From positions 62,001 to 126,000 of the forward strand of contig CAXKVR010000154.1 in assembly GCA_964058845.1 (NCBI GenBank): a stretch of DNA of 64,000 bases, written 5' to 3'. The number at the start of each line of letters is the position of its first letter. Within the stretch, counting starts at the first letter, position 1. This DNA is from Carex sylvatica (lineage: Eukaryota > Streptophyta > Magnoliopsida > Poales > Cyperaceae). The notes below the pieces were generated by a model. That model saw only the letters and a list, made by a program, of their open reading frames with translations. It searched no databases and was not told the origin of the DNA. Shown here one piece after another: positions 45,701 to 57,567 of this stretch. A program made the position numbers and the translations under genes.

Positions 45701-45840
45701 CGAAAATAACGGATGAGGGGTTTGCACTTCAGAAGATTCCGGAAGCTTCCATTGAGAAGGACTCTTGTTTGCCTTTGAGTGGTTTCCCGAAGGAACACAG
45801 CCTCTCAGGTGTCTCATCTCCGGCTGGCAACAAATTGTGA
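42745..45840 (+). CDS. protein phosphatase 2C, N-myristoylated type (Arabidopsis PP2C 35-like)
   Basis: Exons 42745-43064, 43393-43677, 43898-44249, 44752-44883 and 45664-45840 join in frame at GT-AG borders to 421 aa. PP2Cs remove phosphate from Ser/Thr using two metal ions. Motifs: ENQD at 72-75, DGHG at 96-99 (metal site), [47 protein letters not shown] and RTDDIT (C-terminal metal Asp). The N-terminus MGCVNGKCC fits N-myristoylation at Gly2 plus palmitoylation, pointing to a membrane location. Sequence and exon content resemble Arabidopsis At3g06270. The last exon adds about 59 residues beyond the catalytic core, with no recognised domain. All core residues are present, so the gene should be functional. 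Intron 4 holds a (CA)n tract at 45197-45221. Confidence 0.92.
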
Positions 45841-46593
45841 ACTAGGTGAACTCTTGACTTGTAATTTATCGTAGTTTGGAAAAAATCCGTGATCATTTTT
45901 GATCTGGCAGGGTTTGGGCTATCTGAAAATTACTAGCTTTTATTTTGCTTTAAGCTGCAATTTCTGCTTCAAATTGAACTTGTCACTGGTTAACTTGCTG
46001 ATTATTTTTTGTGACATACTGTACCAAAAGAAGGCCGAATATTACATTTACATAAATTTAGCCCCTGATGTATGCTTTTTGAAAATTTTATTTTCAGGAA
46101 CTTCTCATTTGTTGTCATCTTTGTAAAAAAAGGATTATTGAAAGCGTCAGAGAAAGATTTAAAGTACGCTCTAAATCCTCAAAATCTGGCAATCTCCAAA
46201 ACAAGATAGATATCCTATGTACGCACATGTCGCATGGGAAATATCTACACACACCTACATTTTGAGTTTTCACAAAATTGCTCAAAGGAGATGAGTGATC
46301 ATTCTCAAGTTTTGTAGGGCTTTAATAATGCATAATATGTTTTATTGGTGTTTTTAAGTGTGGTGGTTACTTTGAGGTTTTTCACAAGCAAACATGAATT
46401 TTCGCAGTGATGTATTTCTAACTTAGGTGGTGTGATGTGCAGTTCATTGCCAGTTTCTAGAGGTCGGAGTCTGAGTCTTTTAGTTTTCACAGATTCCAAC
46501 CTCATTTTTGGTTGCACAGAAACATAGTGTAATCTAATGCTAACTTTTGATGAAATGCTTGATTGCTTTGTTTGTCAATTGATATGGTCTGAT
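45841..46593. other. 3' region of the PP2C gene / intergenic
   Basis: No further gene is recognised. The first few hundred bases probably hold the 3' UTR, but no clear polyadenylation signal can be chosen among several AATAAA-like words. Confidence 0.4.
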
Positions 46594-46601
46594 GTTAATA
46601 T

Positions 46602-46943
46602 CAGGGTTGTAAATAACAGTATACGCTCGTCGGACAGACGGGGTACTGTTGAGCGATTAATAAATATGTAGCCGATTAATTAGAATTTTGCGGATAATTT
46701 TACATTTTTATTAAAATTATGTTATATACTTGTAATTATTAGAATGATTAATTTAACTCATCAAACTTATCAAATAAATTTATTTTAACTTAGTTTTATT
46801 GTTAATTAACAAAATTTTATGAAAAGAAAAATGACTGACCAATTGGATATATAAATGGAAATAGATGATTTGTAACAATTTGGTCAACGTCAATGACTAA
46901 TCAGACGATTAATCAAGTTAAACGGCCATTTTTTATAACACTG
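46602..46943. mobile_element. hAT-type MITE (342 bp)
   Basis: Ends CAGGGTTGTAAATAAC and the complement of CAGTGTTATAAAAAAT. An imperfect 8-bp duplication flanks it: GTTAATAT at 46594-46601 and GTTAACAG at 46944-46951 (6 of 8 match). The 8-bp size and CAG-type ends fit the hAT superfamily. It has no ORF. Confidence 0.75.
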
Positions 46944-46951
46944 GTTAACAG

Positions 46952-48197
46952 AATTGGAATCAGCTTAAATCCTAAACTCAGATTTTAGGGTCCTGAAATT
47001 CCTCCTCTCTCTTCTTTCTCATTTGAGGAGAGAGAAGGAATTTCAGAACTTTGAAATAGGGGTAGGGATTTCAGCAGATTTGAACGCCTGAGTTAACATT
47101 ACCTCCTGTTGTTCAATTGTTATTTTTTTTTTTTTTGTGCATTAGCTATGTTTGTGTTTGAGAAGTCAACAAGGTTCCATGTGTTGAACTACAAACTTGG
47201 TACTGTATGTTGTGTGTGATACTTGATTCATTTGTTGTTGTTGGTATGAGATAACAAATACTGTTGCCTTGTTGGTTGCGCTTTTATTTATTTATTTATT
47301 TGTGTGTGAGTGTGCGGCAATTTGGGCCTCGGTCAATAGACTTTGGAAAACAAGCGATCATCCAGCTGGAATTCATTTGTCAGCTACTCACCTCACAAGG
47401 TAGTCAACTTTTAATTTGCTTCAATTGAGACAGTTTGTCAGTTCTTTTTGTCCATATCTATTGGACTGCATATGTCAGTCCATAGCAATTGCTTTCAAAT
47501 GTGCTCCTACTGCCTTCTGGTTTAACTGTTGAATGGCTAATTCCTTTAGGTTTGTTCTCAAAAGCATTATGTAAAAGCATGCGTTCAAGCATTATGTGAA
47601 GCTACAGTAACATGCATATAACGGATTAATTCGTATTATGAATTTAAACATTTATTTTTAAAGTTTTAACAATCAATTCGAATTATATATATATTCTCTG
47701 TATGAAAATATACTTAAGATACATTTTTTTAGAATATTTTACTATCTTTTTTAGATAGTTAAAAAATTGCTACTTTTAGGTGGTCCAAATTTTCCAGATT
47801 AAGTGATTTTTTATTTATCTAAATAAAATATAGTAAAAAAAATATAAAAAATATATTTTTTCATTTTAATGAAGATGTGTACGGTGTATCATTATAAAAA
47901 TCATTATAAAAAGTAAAAACACAAGTGTGAAAATTGTAAATGTGGATTCTCCTTTGCCTCAGCCAGGTTTCAGATTAGATCCATCACTTCCCAGACTTTA
48001 CTACTTGACTTGACTCTATTTCTCTTCTTACAACTAATTCATTGCCTAGCCTGTAAACAAGCCATTCATTGCCTGGGATAAGTGGTATGAAATTCAGAAT
48101 CCTTCCCCGCATATTCTCCAAATAAAGGAGAGTGCTAATATTAGATTTCGCATCATCTGAAATATCTGAAACTTTGAAACGTTCAAATAATTATACA
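46952..48197. other. intergenic with a degraded fold-back remnant
   Basis: No gene. 47660-47870 resembles a decayed fold-back MITE (CTATCTTTTTTAGATAG and a central GGTGGTCCAAATTTTCCAGA). Confidence 0.4.
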
Positions 48198-48382
48198 CAA
48201 ATCTCAAAGTACAAATGTGCTATCGTCGAATAGGCATCTGTACACGTCGGTCACACAAAAGTTGAGATATCTCAGAGGATACGTGAGTCTGAGATATCTC
48301 ATTTTTTGCGTGACCGACGTGTACGGATGCCTATTCGGGGGTGACATAGGGGGCCACTATTATTTGAACTTTGAGATTTGCG
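48198..48382. mobile_element. fold-back MITE forming a strong hairpin
   Basis: 48228-48275 and 48290-48337 are about 48-bp nearly perfect inverted arms (GAATAGGCATCTGTACACGT; GAGATATCTCAG). Pairing continues outward (CAAATCTCAAAGT against ACTTTGAGATTTG). The loop is only about 14 bases. Confidence 0.85.
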
Positions 48383-48438
48383 CAGAACCGTATTGCAACG
48401 GTTAAGATTTTCCAAAAAGTCGCAATATGTGAGATATC

Positions 48439-48718
48439 TCAGAGGATGCGAATTCAGGATACATCCCCTTGCAGACTCGAATTGAGTCATTGACATCCCC
48501 TCAGGTTAACTGACTGAGCACAATTGAATCGGACGGCTCAAAATTGAAATTTTTAACTTAGCACAAATCTCGAAGCACAAAAATACTGCCCCAGCCATCC
48601 CGAACAGACACTAGCTGATATTAAATCTGGACCGTCCGTTTTAATTGTGTTGAGTCAGCTAACTGGGAGGGGAAATAAATCTGCTGCGATTCTTAGGAAT
48701 ACGGATCCTGCGAACTCA
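48439..48718. mobile_element. MITE with ~90-bp imperfect inverted repeats
   Basis: GACTGAGCACAATTGAATCG on the left pairs with AATTGTGTTGAGTCAGC on the right. Outer parts pair less well (AGGATGCGAATTC against TGCGATTCTTAGG). It shares the phrase CTCAGAGGAT with MITE-like pieces near 41410 and 50070. Borders are approximate. Confidence 0.6.
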
Positions 48719-48933
48719 TGCTTTTATTAATTGTTCTTCGTTCGAGAGAAATATATTAAAAACTGAAAAGCACAACTCTGACCTTAACTCTCCATGATCC
48801 ACCGACTAACCAAATCTCTCCTCTATTTATTTATTTAATTATTTCTACGAGTCTATGTCCTCTGACGGTCTGACCTTACTCTGAAAGTCTCTCTCTCTCT
48901 CTCTCATCTTGCTCTCGCGCATCTGTGACTGTG

Positions 48934-49047
48934 ATGGCGTTCTTCTTCAAGGCAGCTTCGTCCAAGGGGCGCTCGTCGTCTCCAATGGAGATTGTCAGAT
49001 GCACCAAGGAATCTCTTGTTGCTGTCCGTGATAGAAATGCCGCAAAG
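48934..49047 (+). CDS. solitary MO25-like first exon (upstream copy)
   Basis: Encodes 38 residues (MAFFFKAASSKGRSSSPMEI...RNAAK) and ends at an AAG/GT donor in phase 0. It has exactly the length, phase and N-terminal motif of the first exon of the MO25 gene 2.5 kb downstream (51413-51526). A CT-rich leader precedes both. No further MO25 exons lie between them. It is either an alternative first exon with its own promoter, spliced to 52531, or the remnant of a tandem duplicate. Its C-terminal half (CTKESLVAVRDRNAAK) departs from the usual KESLLALDTKT, favouring relaxed constraint, but the frame and donor are intact. Confidence 0.7.
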
Positions 49048-51412
49048 GTTAATTTGTCTCTTACTTCACTCTTGCAAATTTACATTTTTTGTACTACTAG
49101 CTTCTAGCTTCTAGGTCATGATAGCAATGTCTCTGTTCGAGCTTGAGTTCGTGCGTTTCTTTAAAACAAAAAAAAGAGAGGAAAAATAACACTTTATTCT
49201 GTGCATTGCAGTCGTTATAAACTCCACACAAAAGGTTTACAACTTTTCAGATTTTTGTCACTTTTTTGGTGTTCTGGGGAATATTAGTGTTCATCAAGAG
49301 ATGGTTTGTGACTTCACTTTTCCCCCTCTTTCTGTGCCTCTATTGAATTTCCAAAACGGTTGAATTCAAGTGTCTTATGTCTGTTTTTTTTCTTTTTTGG
49401 GGGAAAAAATCATGTGCATAACTATTGATAATAAACAAAGAGGCCAGCTTCCTGTAGAGGCAGGAAATACACAGCTGGCGCAAAATTTTAGAATGTGATA
49501 TATATTTTTTTAGTTTTTTTTTTTCTGAGTACAAGCATAAATATATATATTTTTTTTGGAAAATAAGAAAAATACAGTGTTTTTTTCATCACTCGGTGAG
49601 CTGGGCAGTCTAATGGGGGCGCTTGGAAGCATTTGTATGTACTTGATTCACACGAATTTTAAAGCTCTAATCGGACATCAAGCAAAATCTGGTCTGATGT
49701 CCATCAAATAGCCTCCAATTCTCTTTCGTAAGGAAGAAGAGCAAACGCGAAAATTGGACATCAGACCAGATTTTGTCTCATTTTCAACATGAGACTGAAT
49801 GCGATTGAACATATGGGACTGAATGCGATTGGAGTCGTTCAATCTGTGTCAGAATCCATGCTCATTTGATCAGTACAAATCTTGATATTGATGTTTATTG
49901 AAAATGCTCCGACCGAATGAATTCGTATGACCTAAGGTGACAAAATATTTATGTTGAGATCTGAACCGTCCAATCAAAATCTACACGATTATTAAAGGAG
50001 TCCCTTGCGTTCTACACTTTTACCTCGGCCCGAATTTCTATTGATTCAAACAGAAATATTCTGTTACCTCAGAGGATATGGATTTCGATCGAATTTGATC
50101 CAGTATCCATTAAATTAACAAATGCCCCTTGAGCTGTTGCCTAGATTTGATTTTCTGAAAACGCCATTTATTTAGGAATAAAATATGCTGTGATCCGAAT
50201 ATCTGCTATAGTACTTTGAAATTTCTATTTTTCTTAATTTCACCGTTTATTTTTTTCAGTACACGCATCTCTAAATAGCTAATTTTTCTGTGCATGCATC
50301 TCGAAAAAATTAACAGTTAAATTTGAAAAACAGAAATTTTAAGATACTGTAGCAGGATTTGGATGCAGCAGATTTGTTTCTATTTATTTAAGCTTCAGTT
50401 TTCTTCTACTGGGCTATCATGTACCTATTGTTTGATATTGTGCCTGGGCTTAAAGGCTGTATTTGGAAAAGTATATATTGTGGGGCTTTACATTGGATCT
50501 GTAGTCTTTACTTTTTAGGCCTGCTTCGTGAAATTTAAAATAAGTTCTAATAGAAAAATGTATATCTTGAGTAAGAGATGGTTTAAATGCATTCAAATTT
50601 TTGTGTACTCAAATGTATTTTATTTTTTATCTTCGTTTTCAAAGTCAAAACAGTTAATTCGAACCGTTAGATGCGATCTATATATTAAGATGTATTTGGA
50701 GATCAAATTTTATATTTTTTGGAACTTTTTTACTATATTTTAGATTTATTGAAAATCGCTGTTTTTTTATGGCCCAGATTTGCTAAAAACAGCAATTTTC
50801 AATAAATCTAAAAAAATAGTAAAAAAATTTCAAAAAATGTAAAATTTGGTCTCCAAGCACATCTTAATATATAGATCGCATCTAACAGTTCGGATTGACT
50901 ATTCGGACTTTAAAAATGAAGAAAAATGATTTGCAAGATAAGGTGCATTTGGATGCACAAAAATTTGGGTGCATTTGAACCCTCCTCCTTGAGTAAATAA
51001 CGTGAATACATATGTGAGTTTTTGAAAATTAAAAAGATAGATATGATAGCATTAAAGTTTTTGAATATATACTGAAAATTGCTCATGTTGAACTACTTAA
51101 TGTCTTTACGATCACTACACAAGGAAAAGCTCCTGTATTTTCGTTTTGTGTTTTAATGAAACCAGGGGCTTTATCCAATTTTTTATTTTTATTTTAAAGA
51201 GAGAGAGAAATATAAATATAAGATTACAAGGAGACCACATAGAATTCGTCAATTCCATTTCTTGTTTCACAGGTTCCGATCTGACCCTTGTAGACTCTAT
51301 AGAGCGACTTTTCTGTCGTGAAGGAGACGCGACAGACAACAGCAAAGCCTTGGTTCAACAACCAAATCTCTCCATACGCTGATCTCTCTCTCTCTCTTTC
51401 TCTCCCTCTCCA
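49048..51412. other. region between the two MO25 first exons
   Basis: Contains no additional MO25 exon that I can find. It holds a short inverted repeat (AAAATCTGGTCTGATGTCC at 49684-49702, inverted at about 49759-49777), a MITE-like palindrome at about 49916-50092 (GACCTAAGGTGACAAAATAT against ATATTCTGTTACCTCAGAG), and the fold-back MITE at 50575-50987. Confidence 0.5.
50575..50987. mobile_element. fold-back MITE, copy G
   Basis: 413 bp, flanked by the 9-bp duplication CTTGAGTAA (50566-50574 and 50988-50996). The ends are GAGATGGTTTAAATGCATTC and the complement of GAGGAGGGTTCAAATGCACC. The family core (GGAGATCAAATTTTATATTT; TCGAACCGTTAGATGCGATC) occurs in both arms. The centre differs from copies A-C. 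This copy gives clean Mutator-like boundaries for the family. Confidence 0.9.
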
Positions 51413-54400
51413 ATGTCGTTCTTCTTCAAAGCTGCGGTGTCCAAGGGGCGCCCCACCTCTCCAGTCGAGATCGTGAAACTAATCAAGGAGTCCCTTCTCG
51501 CACTGGACACTAAAACAGTTGCCAAGGTTTCCGACCTTTTCAATTTACCCCCTTCATAATACCTCTATCAGTGTCAGTAAATCATGCTAATGTCATTCTT
51601 AATTGGGATCTGATTTGTGCACTATTGTTTCTGTAATGCAATTTGTCATTGTAATGGGGGGAGATCTAGATCATGATTTCTCTTTTCCCTTTTCTTTTCT
51701 GAAAATAGATGAACCAGTGTACTGCCTAATTTAATTGTTAGTAAATTCAAACTTTGCCATGAATGCGACTTGAGTCGGGATAACACTCGTCATAGACAAG
51801 AATTTTACTGTTGTTGATTCAACTTTTACTTGAATCATATATGGAAGTTCCTTTGCTCACTGCTTGTGGGTTGTGAGTTGTGATTGAGCTTAGTGGATTT
51901 GCTTTTTTCTTGAGTTGCTATCATTAGATCATACGTATCCTCAAAATACCATTCATATGGCAATCCCTTTAAAACGATTTTGCATTCTTTAGTACCCAAC
52001 TTTTCTGATTAACTGTAAGTTGTATAATTAGTTGGTGTTTGTTTACTACAAAAACTGTCAGTTGTATAATTAAGCACATAAAAGGTCAAAACAGAGCAAT
52101 TAGGACAAAAAGGAAAGTTTTTAAGAAGTCAAACTGGTACATACTGGGTATGCAATTATACGTCGAGGCAGACTGGTAGTGAAATCTATGGGTGTTTAAA
52201 AACTACCTGGTATTATTATACCGTTGACGTGCATCACTGAAAAACCAGTTTTCAGGCAATAGTGTAATACTTTGTTGAGACTGGAAGTATTGTGAAAAAA
52301 ACAACCTACCTTAGTGTAGGTTTTAGGTCTTCAAATAAATCTAAATCACCATCTTTAATGCAATTTTGCAATTAAGCACAAACAAATTAAATAATAGATT
52401 GATAATTATGTTATGTTGTGTGAAACTTCTGGTTAGTCAAGATTCTGCACTAAAAATATGAACTGGAAATTATTTTTTAACTGCAATATACTTCAATCAT
52501 CATTTATATTACAGCCTGTAAATTTTATAGGCACTGGAGGATGTAGAGAAGAACATTAGTTTTTTGCGACAAACACTTGTCGGTGATAGAGAAACTGAGC
52601 CAAATCAAGAATTAATCATGCAAATAGCCATTGAGATTTGCAAAGAGGATGTGCTTTCTCTATTTGTGCACAAGTTGCCTTCTTTGGGTTGGGAAGTATG
52701 TACCACCTTTACCTTTTGTATAATATAGTTATTTTTTGGTTCTGTGCAAGAAACTTAATGTTTACATTTTTGTCAAAAAATACTATGCTATGGAAGATTA
52801 TGTCACGAAATATTCTTTAAGGTAATGATACCAAGTCTACCTAGAAAAGTATAGTCAGGTAGGTATATACAAGAAAACCAGTACCAATATATAGCAACTG
52901 AAGTTGAAATAAATAAATTAATGAAATGTATTTTAGGAAATGTTCAGAGTTGAGATATTTGGAAGATTTTTCTTTATGCACAAAAACTTTGGATACCAAC
53001 TTGTGGTGTTCTAGGGGTTGAGGTTACTCTTGGAACATTATCTTTGTTGTTGCATGACTATTAATTATAATTTATATTATTTTTCGTGTAGGCGAGAAAA
53101 GATTTGGTGAATTGCTGGTGTGTTTTATTGTGGCAGAAGGTAGGATTGAACTGTTGTTGTGTTCAATATTTGGAGAACCATGTCGAGCTTCTAGATTTCC
53201 TAGTTGTATGGTAAGTTTGTTTATTCTTGTAAAAATGTCTGTTTTTCTAATTACACCCAACATTTTTGCAATACGTGCAGATAACAAAATATTTATTCTA
53301 ATTGCATCTGACATGCAATTCTTCTGAGATATTTGCATGTACAATTAAACCTTTAAAATGGTGAAAATCCTACAATACAAAACCCTAAATCCATCTCCCC
53401 ATAAATGATATTTGCTAATAAATGATGTGGTGATTTTTGTGAATAAATGAAAAGATGTTGGTGTGTATGCACTATTACTATCCTGAGATACTCTATAGAA
53501 GAATTGTGTATAACAATAATTCTAATATATATGCCAGCTACAATAACATTGAAATTGCATTGAATTGTGGCAACATGTTGAGGGAGTGCATCAAGCATGA
53601 ATCTCTTGCTAAGTAAGTTTCTTATTTTCCTGATTTGTGTTTTCTTGTTGACCGAAATTCAATCTTTTTCACCCTTTAATTTTTTGTTTTCCTCTGTTAA
53701 CAGGAGGCCTAAATTAAGAATAAATGCTTCAAAGTGGCAATTTAATCCAATTTTGCACAATCAACAGTGCTAGTTACGATCTTGTTTCCTTATAAACCTC
53801 AATGTACCCTGATTTGTGAAACTAAACCAATGCAAGTAAACTAGGAAAATTGGTACTTATCCATGTGTTTGCTGAGTGTATTATAAGTGCTACCACATTT
53901 AGCCAATGATATTGTCAGGCCACAATGTTTGTGATTTTATTTCTGATCAAATTGATTTAATTCTAGTGGTGCATTTCAGATATATACTTGAGTCAGCTAG
54001 CTTTGAGTTATTCTTTAAGTATGCCGAGCTGCCTAATTTTGACATTGCTTCAGATGCTCTCTGTACTTTCAAGGTTAAGTTTCATTATCTATTCATTAAT
54101 GGTGCTTTTATATTTGTCTGACTTGTTAATCTATATAGTTGAGCTGATTACTTCACAAATTTTAACAATGGTTTTTGATTCATTTAGCTAAATTTGAATA
54201 TTGGTAGTGAAGTTTCTTGAATGCACAGTACTTGCCATGCTGCATGTATATACAAATCCATGAATGATTCAGTAGAGCTACTGTTGTGGCCCTTGTGGTA
54301 GTTTGAGGAACTTCGTGTGAAACCTTATTAAGCCTTATAAATGTAATGGCAATAAGTTGCACACTGAATTGGTATTTGATGCTGTATGTGAGTGATATAA

Positions 54401-57400
54401 TAAATCCATATACTTTAGAAATCTGGTATGAAAGTTCTTTTTTGACAAATTAACAGGATTTGCTGACAAAGCATGAGATGGTAGTATCTGAATTTTTGGG
54501 CTCCCATTATGAACAGGTTTGTACCGATAGCATTTATGTCAAGCTTTTATCATGAAACAAAAAATAAATAAATTTGTTCATTGTCTTTAGAAGGCATGAA
54601 AAAACAACAAATATCTCATTTACAACTCAATACTTGTGTCACTGTTATCCATGCCCTCCCATGTTGTCTTCAAACAACCTATGTTGATCCCCCCTCTCAC
54701 TTAGAGATATTGTGAGGAACAAAGGTCCTTCTAGTATGTTTTAAGTAAATTGGGAACAGAGTTTGTTGGTTATGATTATTTGTTTTGGTATATCGTTGAG
54801 GGTTCCAATACCTCATGCTTTTCATACCTCATCATACCTCATATTTTATATCTTCGTTTTCAAAGTTCAAACTGTCGATCTGAATCGCTCAACATGATAT
54901 CCATACTAACATATGCTTGGGAATGAAATTTTACAATTTTTGGAATTTTTTTAATATTTTTGTAAGATAGGTACAAAAATCACTGTTTCTGGACCGTTCA
55001 AAAACAGTGATTTTCTACCTATCTAAAAATATAGTAATTTTTTTCCAAAAATTATAAAATTTGGTTTTCAAGCATATTTTAATATGGATATCATGTTAAG
55101 CGGTTCAGATCGACAGTTTGGACTTTGAAAATGAAGATATAAATTGTGAGGCATGATGAGCTATGAAAAGCATGAGGTATTGGAATCCCTCCTCTTGTTG
55201 AAATTATAAATTCTGCTGCAACATAATGAAATTATATAATATCTGCATCTTATTAATTACCCCTGAATCTGCATTGATCATTTTTTTGTGTTCAATGTTT
55301 CAGTTCTTTGAGCTTTATGCAAAGTTAGTGACCTCTACAAATTATCTCACAAGAAGACAATCGGTGAAGGTTAGAAACCTCAAATAGTGTATATCCACAT
55401 GTAAATAACATGCTTCTGATTATGAAGTTTCAAAAATTGTGTAAATAACACAATAACATTTGAGCTGCTTATAGCCTCGAGTAAAAAGGAGAACAAAAAC
55501 CCTCGCAACCGCTGCAAAGTGGTAATTTAGTTTGATAATGGTATGATAGACCAAATTACGGAGCCAAACATTAAGATCTGTATTATTGATGCTTTCTCTT
55601 ATCCAAAGCATTTCCCATATAAGAAATTTATTGAATGTTTCTTTAATATATAGGGATTAAAAGCACAGAAACAATCTGGTCCTTTACCCTCATTTGTGTT
55701 ATTAGAAGAATAGTGAGCATGGAGATCCTTTTAGAAAAAAGTTTGGAGACATTTTTTTAATGTATGGATGGTCTTTCCCATTCTAGGAGTGAGAAAGTTT
55801 CTGCATTTACACATGAAACTGTCCATAAAAATATTAACTTATGAAACTATTTGATTATACATGCAGTTTTTATCTGAGTTTCTATTGGAGCCTCCCAATT
55901 CACATATTATGAAGCGATACATCTTGGAGGTTCGGTATTTAAAACCTGTGATGGCATTGCTCAAGGTACTGTTAGCATCTTAGTTATTCTTTCCCTTTCA
56001 CAGTTCCTAGTTTTTTATGCATAATCAAGTGGTAGTAGCTGCCTTCTTGGATTAACTGTCTGGAAGTAGCCCCATTTTGCACCATTCATATTAACTTCAC
56101 TTCAACGGGGCTGCCCTCTCTATTGTTCAATGTTAGGTTTAATGCAGGCCAATGGAACCCAAATTTAATAGTCCCCGTATTATGTATTGCACTGACCCTA
56201 TGCGCACCTTTGTAAACATTCGGAGTGGATTGTATCAAATTCATGTAATAAAATAAACCAGCATTGCAGATTTTTTTTTTTTGTTATTATTCTCTGATTG
56301 CATTGCTAGTAGCAATTTAGACGACTTGTCTGGATGTCACTCACTTAAACTATATCCACACTTCAATTGGTCACTCAGCTTTTATTTTTCCCTTTACAAC
56401 CAGAGTCCAACTTAGGTTAATTAAATCCGACGGTGTCTCCTATCGCAGCCAAAAGCAAACCAAATTGTTTTTAAGAAATAATTTCATGCAAAATACTGAT
56501 TTATTGGTCATACTTCTAAGACCTTGTTTTTTACTAATTAAATGGCACAATTAGTTATTCAAAATCTCAAATGCAATTATATGAACCATATGTTCAAACA
56601 AATCACAGTTTTTTTGACATATTTTTTTGCTAAGAAAATTACTATATGAAAAATTGTACATTCTGGGCATTTTGAACTAAGTGAATAGAAGGGTCTAATT
56701 CAAACATAATGAAAGTTGAGTTCCTGAGAGGGAACCAATCAAAGGTCGGTGACCTTTTTGAATCAGTTGATTGTCTTTTAACTGATTCTATTTATTTTCT
56801 TGATTTTTGCATGTATACTTATCATTTGCTGATGTGCAGGATTCAAGCAAAAATATAAAGATTTGTGCCTTTCATATTTTCAAGGTATTATCTCTACTCA
56901 ATTGTTTCAAGTCACTGAATTATATGTGTTTTGAATTAAATTGAAAACAAAATATTCATCATCTATTCATTTGCGTTCTTGTATTGTTATTTTTCTTTTA
57001 ACAGGTGTTTGTGGCCAATCCAAACAAATCCCAGGATATAATAGCAGTGTTAGTAGAAAACCACGAAGAGTTGTTAGAACTAATACATAATCTCCCAATG
57101 ACTAGAGGTACTTATAAAATATGATTTTAATTTATTTTGTTTTCCCCTGCATGGCTGCACCTACCTATCATGAAATCAGCACTGAGCCATTTATTACTTG
57201 TAAGAACCGATAGCAAGGTTTTATATGGGTACCAAGCCCAGCAACTGCAATATCATAATTTATATTCATTAGCTTTAAGGAAAGAGATTTATTTTTTATT
57301 TTTTTCTAAACAGCACCATCATTGAGTTGTACGGCCAACTGTGAAAAGTGTGCCATTTTTAAAGTGAATATAAAGGGAACCTGGGGAATATTGGTCATGA

Positions 57401-57567
57401 CCAAGTGATTAGTTGCTCTCTTGCAATGACATTTTATTTCAATTTCATGCTTCACGTGAGCTTATTTATGTCTGTTCATAGGTGAAGATGAGCAACTAGA
57501 AGAAGAGGTAGAGCTAATTGTTAAGGAAATAGAAAGGTTGTCACGTGGGGCAAATGTGAGACGGTGA
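51413..57567 (+). CDS. MO25/Hym1-like scaffold protein
   Basis: Exons 51413-51526, 52531-52695, 53092-53210, 53538-53612, 53980-54073, 54457-54516, 55304-55369, 55867-55965, 56840-56884, 57005-57107 and 57482-57567 join in phase at GT-AG borders to 341 aa, the usual MO25 length. MO25 is an armadillo-like helical scaffold that binds and activates Ste20/GCK-type kinases (with STRAD-LKB1 in animals, Hym1 in yeast, SIK1-type kinases in plants). Landmarks: MSFFFKAAVSKGR, KESLLALDTKT, EICKEDVLSLFVHKLPSLGW, IALNCGNMLRECIKHE, SFELFFKYAELPNFDIASDA, DLLTKHEMVVSEFLGSHYEQ, NYLTRRQSVKFLSEFLLEPP, MKRYILEVRYLKPVMALLK and IFKVFVANPNKS. No break is seen. A CT-rich leader precedes the ATG, and a second first exon lies upstream at 48934. 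Intron 6 (54517-55303) holds a fold-back MITE. Confidence 0.94.
54798..55194. mobile_element. fold-back MITE, copy H, inside an MO25 intron
   Basis: Ends GAGGGTTCCAATACCTCATG and the complement of GAGGAGGGATTCCAATACC. The arms carry the family core (AAACTGTCGATCTGAATCGC; ATGCTTGGGAATGAAATTTT) and a centre AAAATCACTGTTTCTGG with its inverse. No clean target duplication is found. It lies in the intron at 54517-55303 of the MO25 gene and may form a hairpin in the pre-mRNA. Confidence 0.82.
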
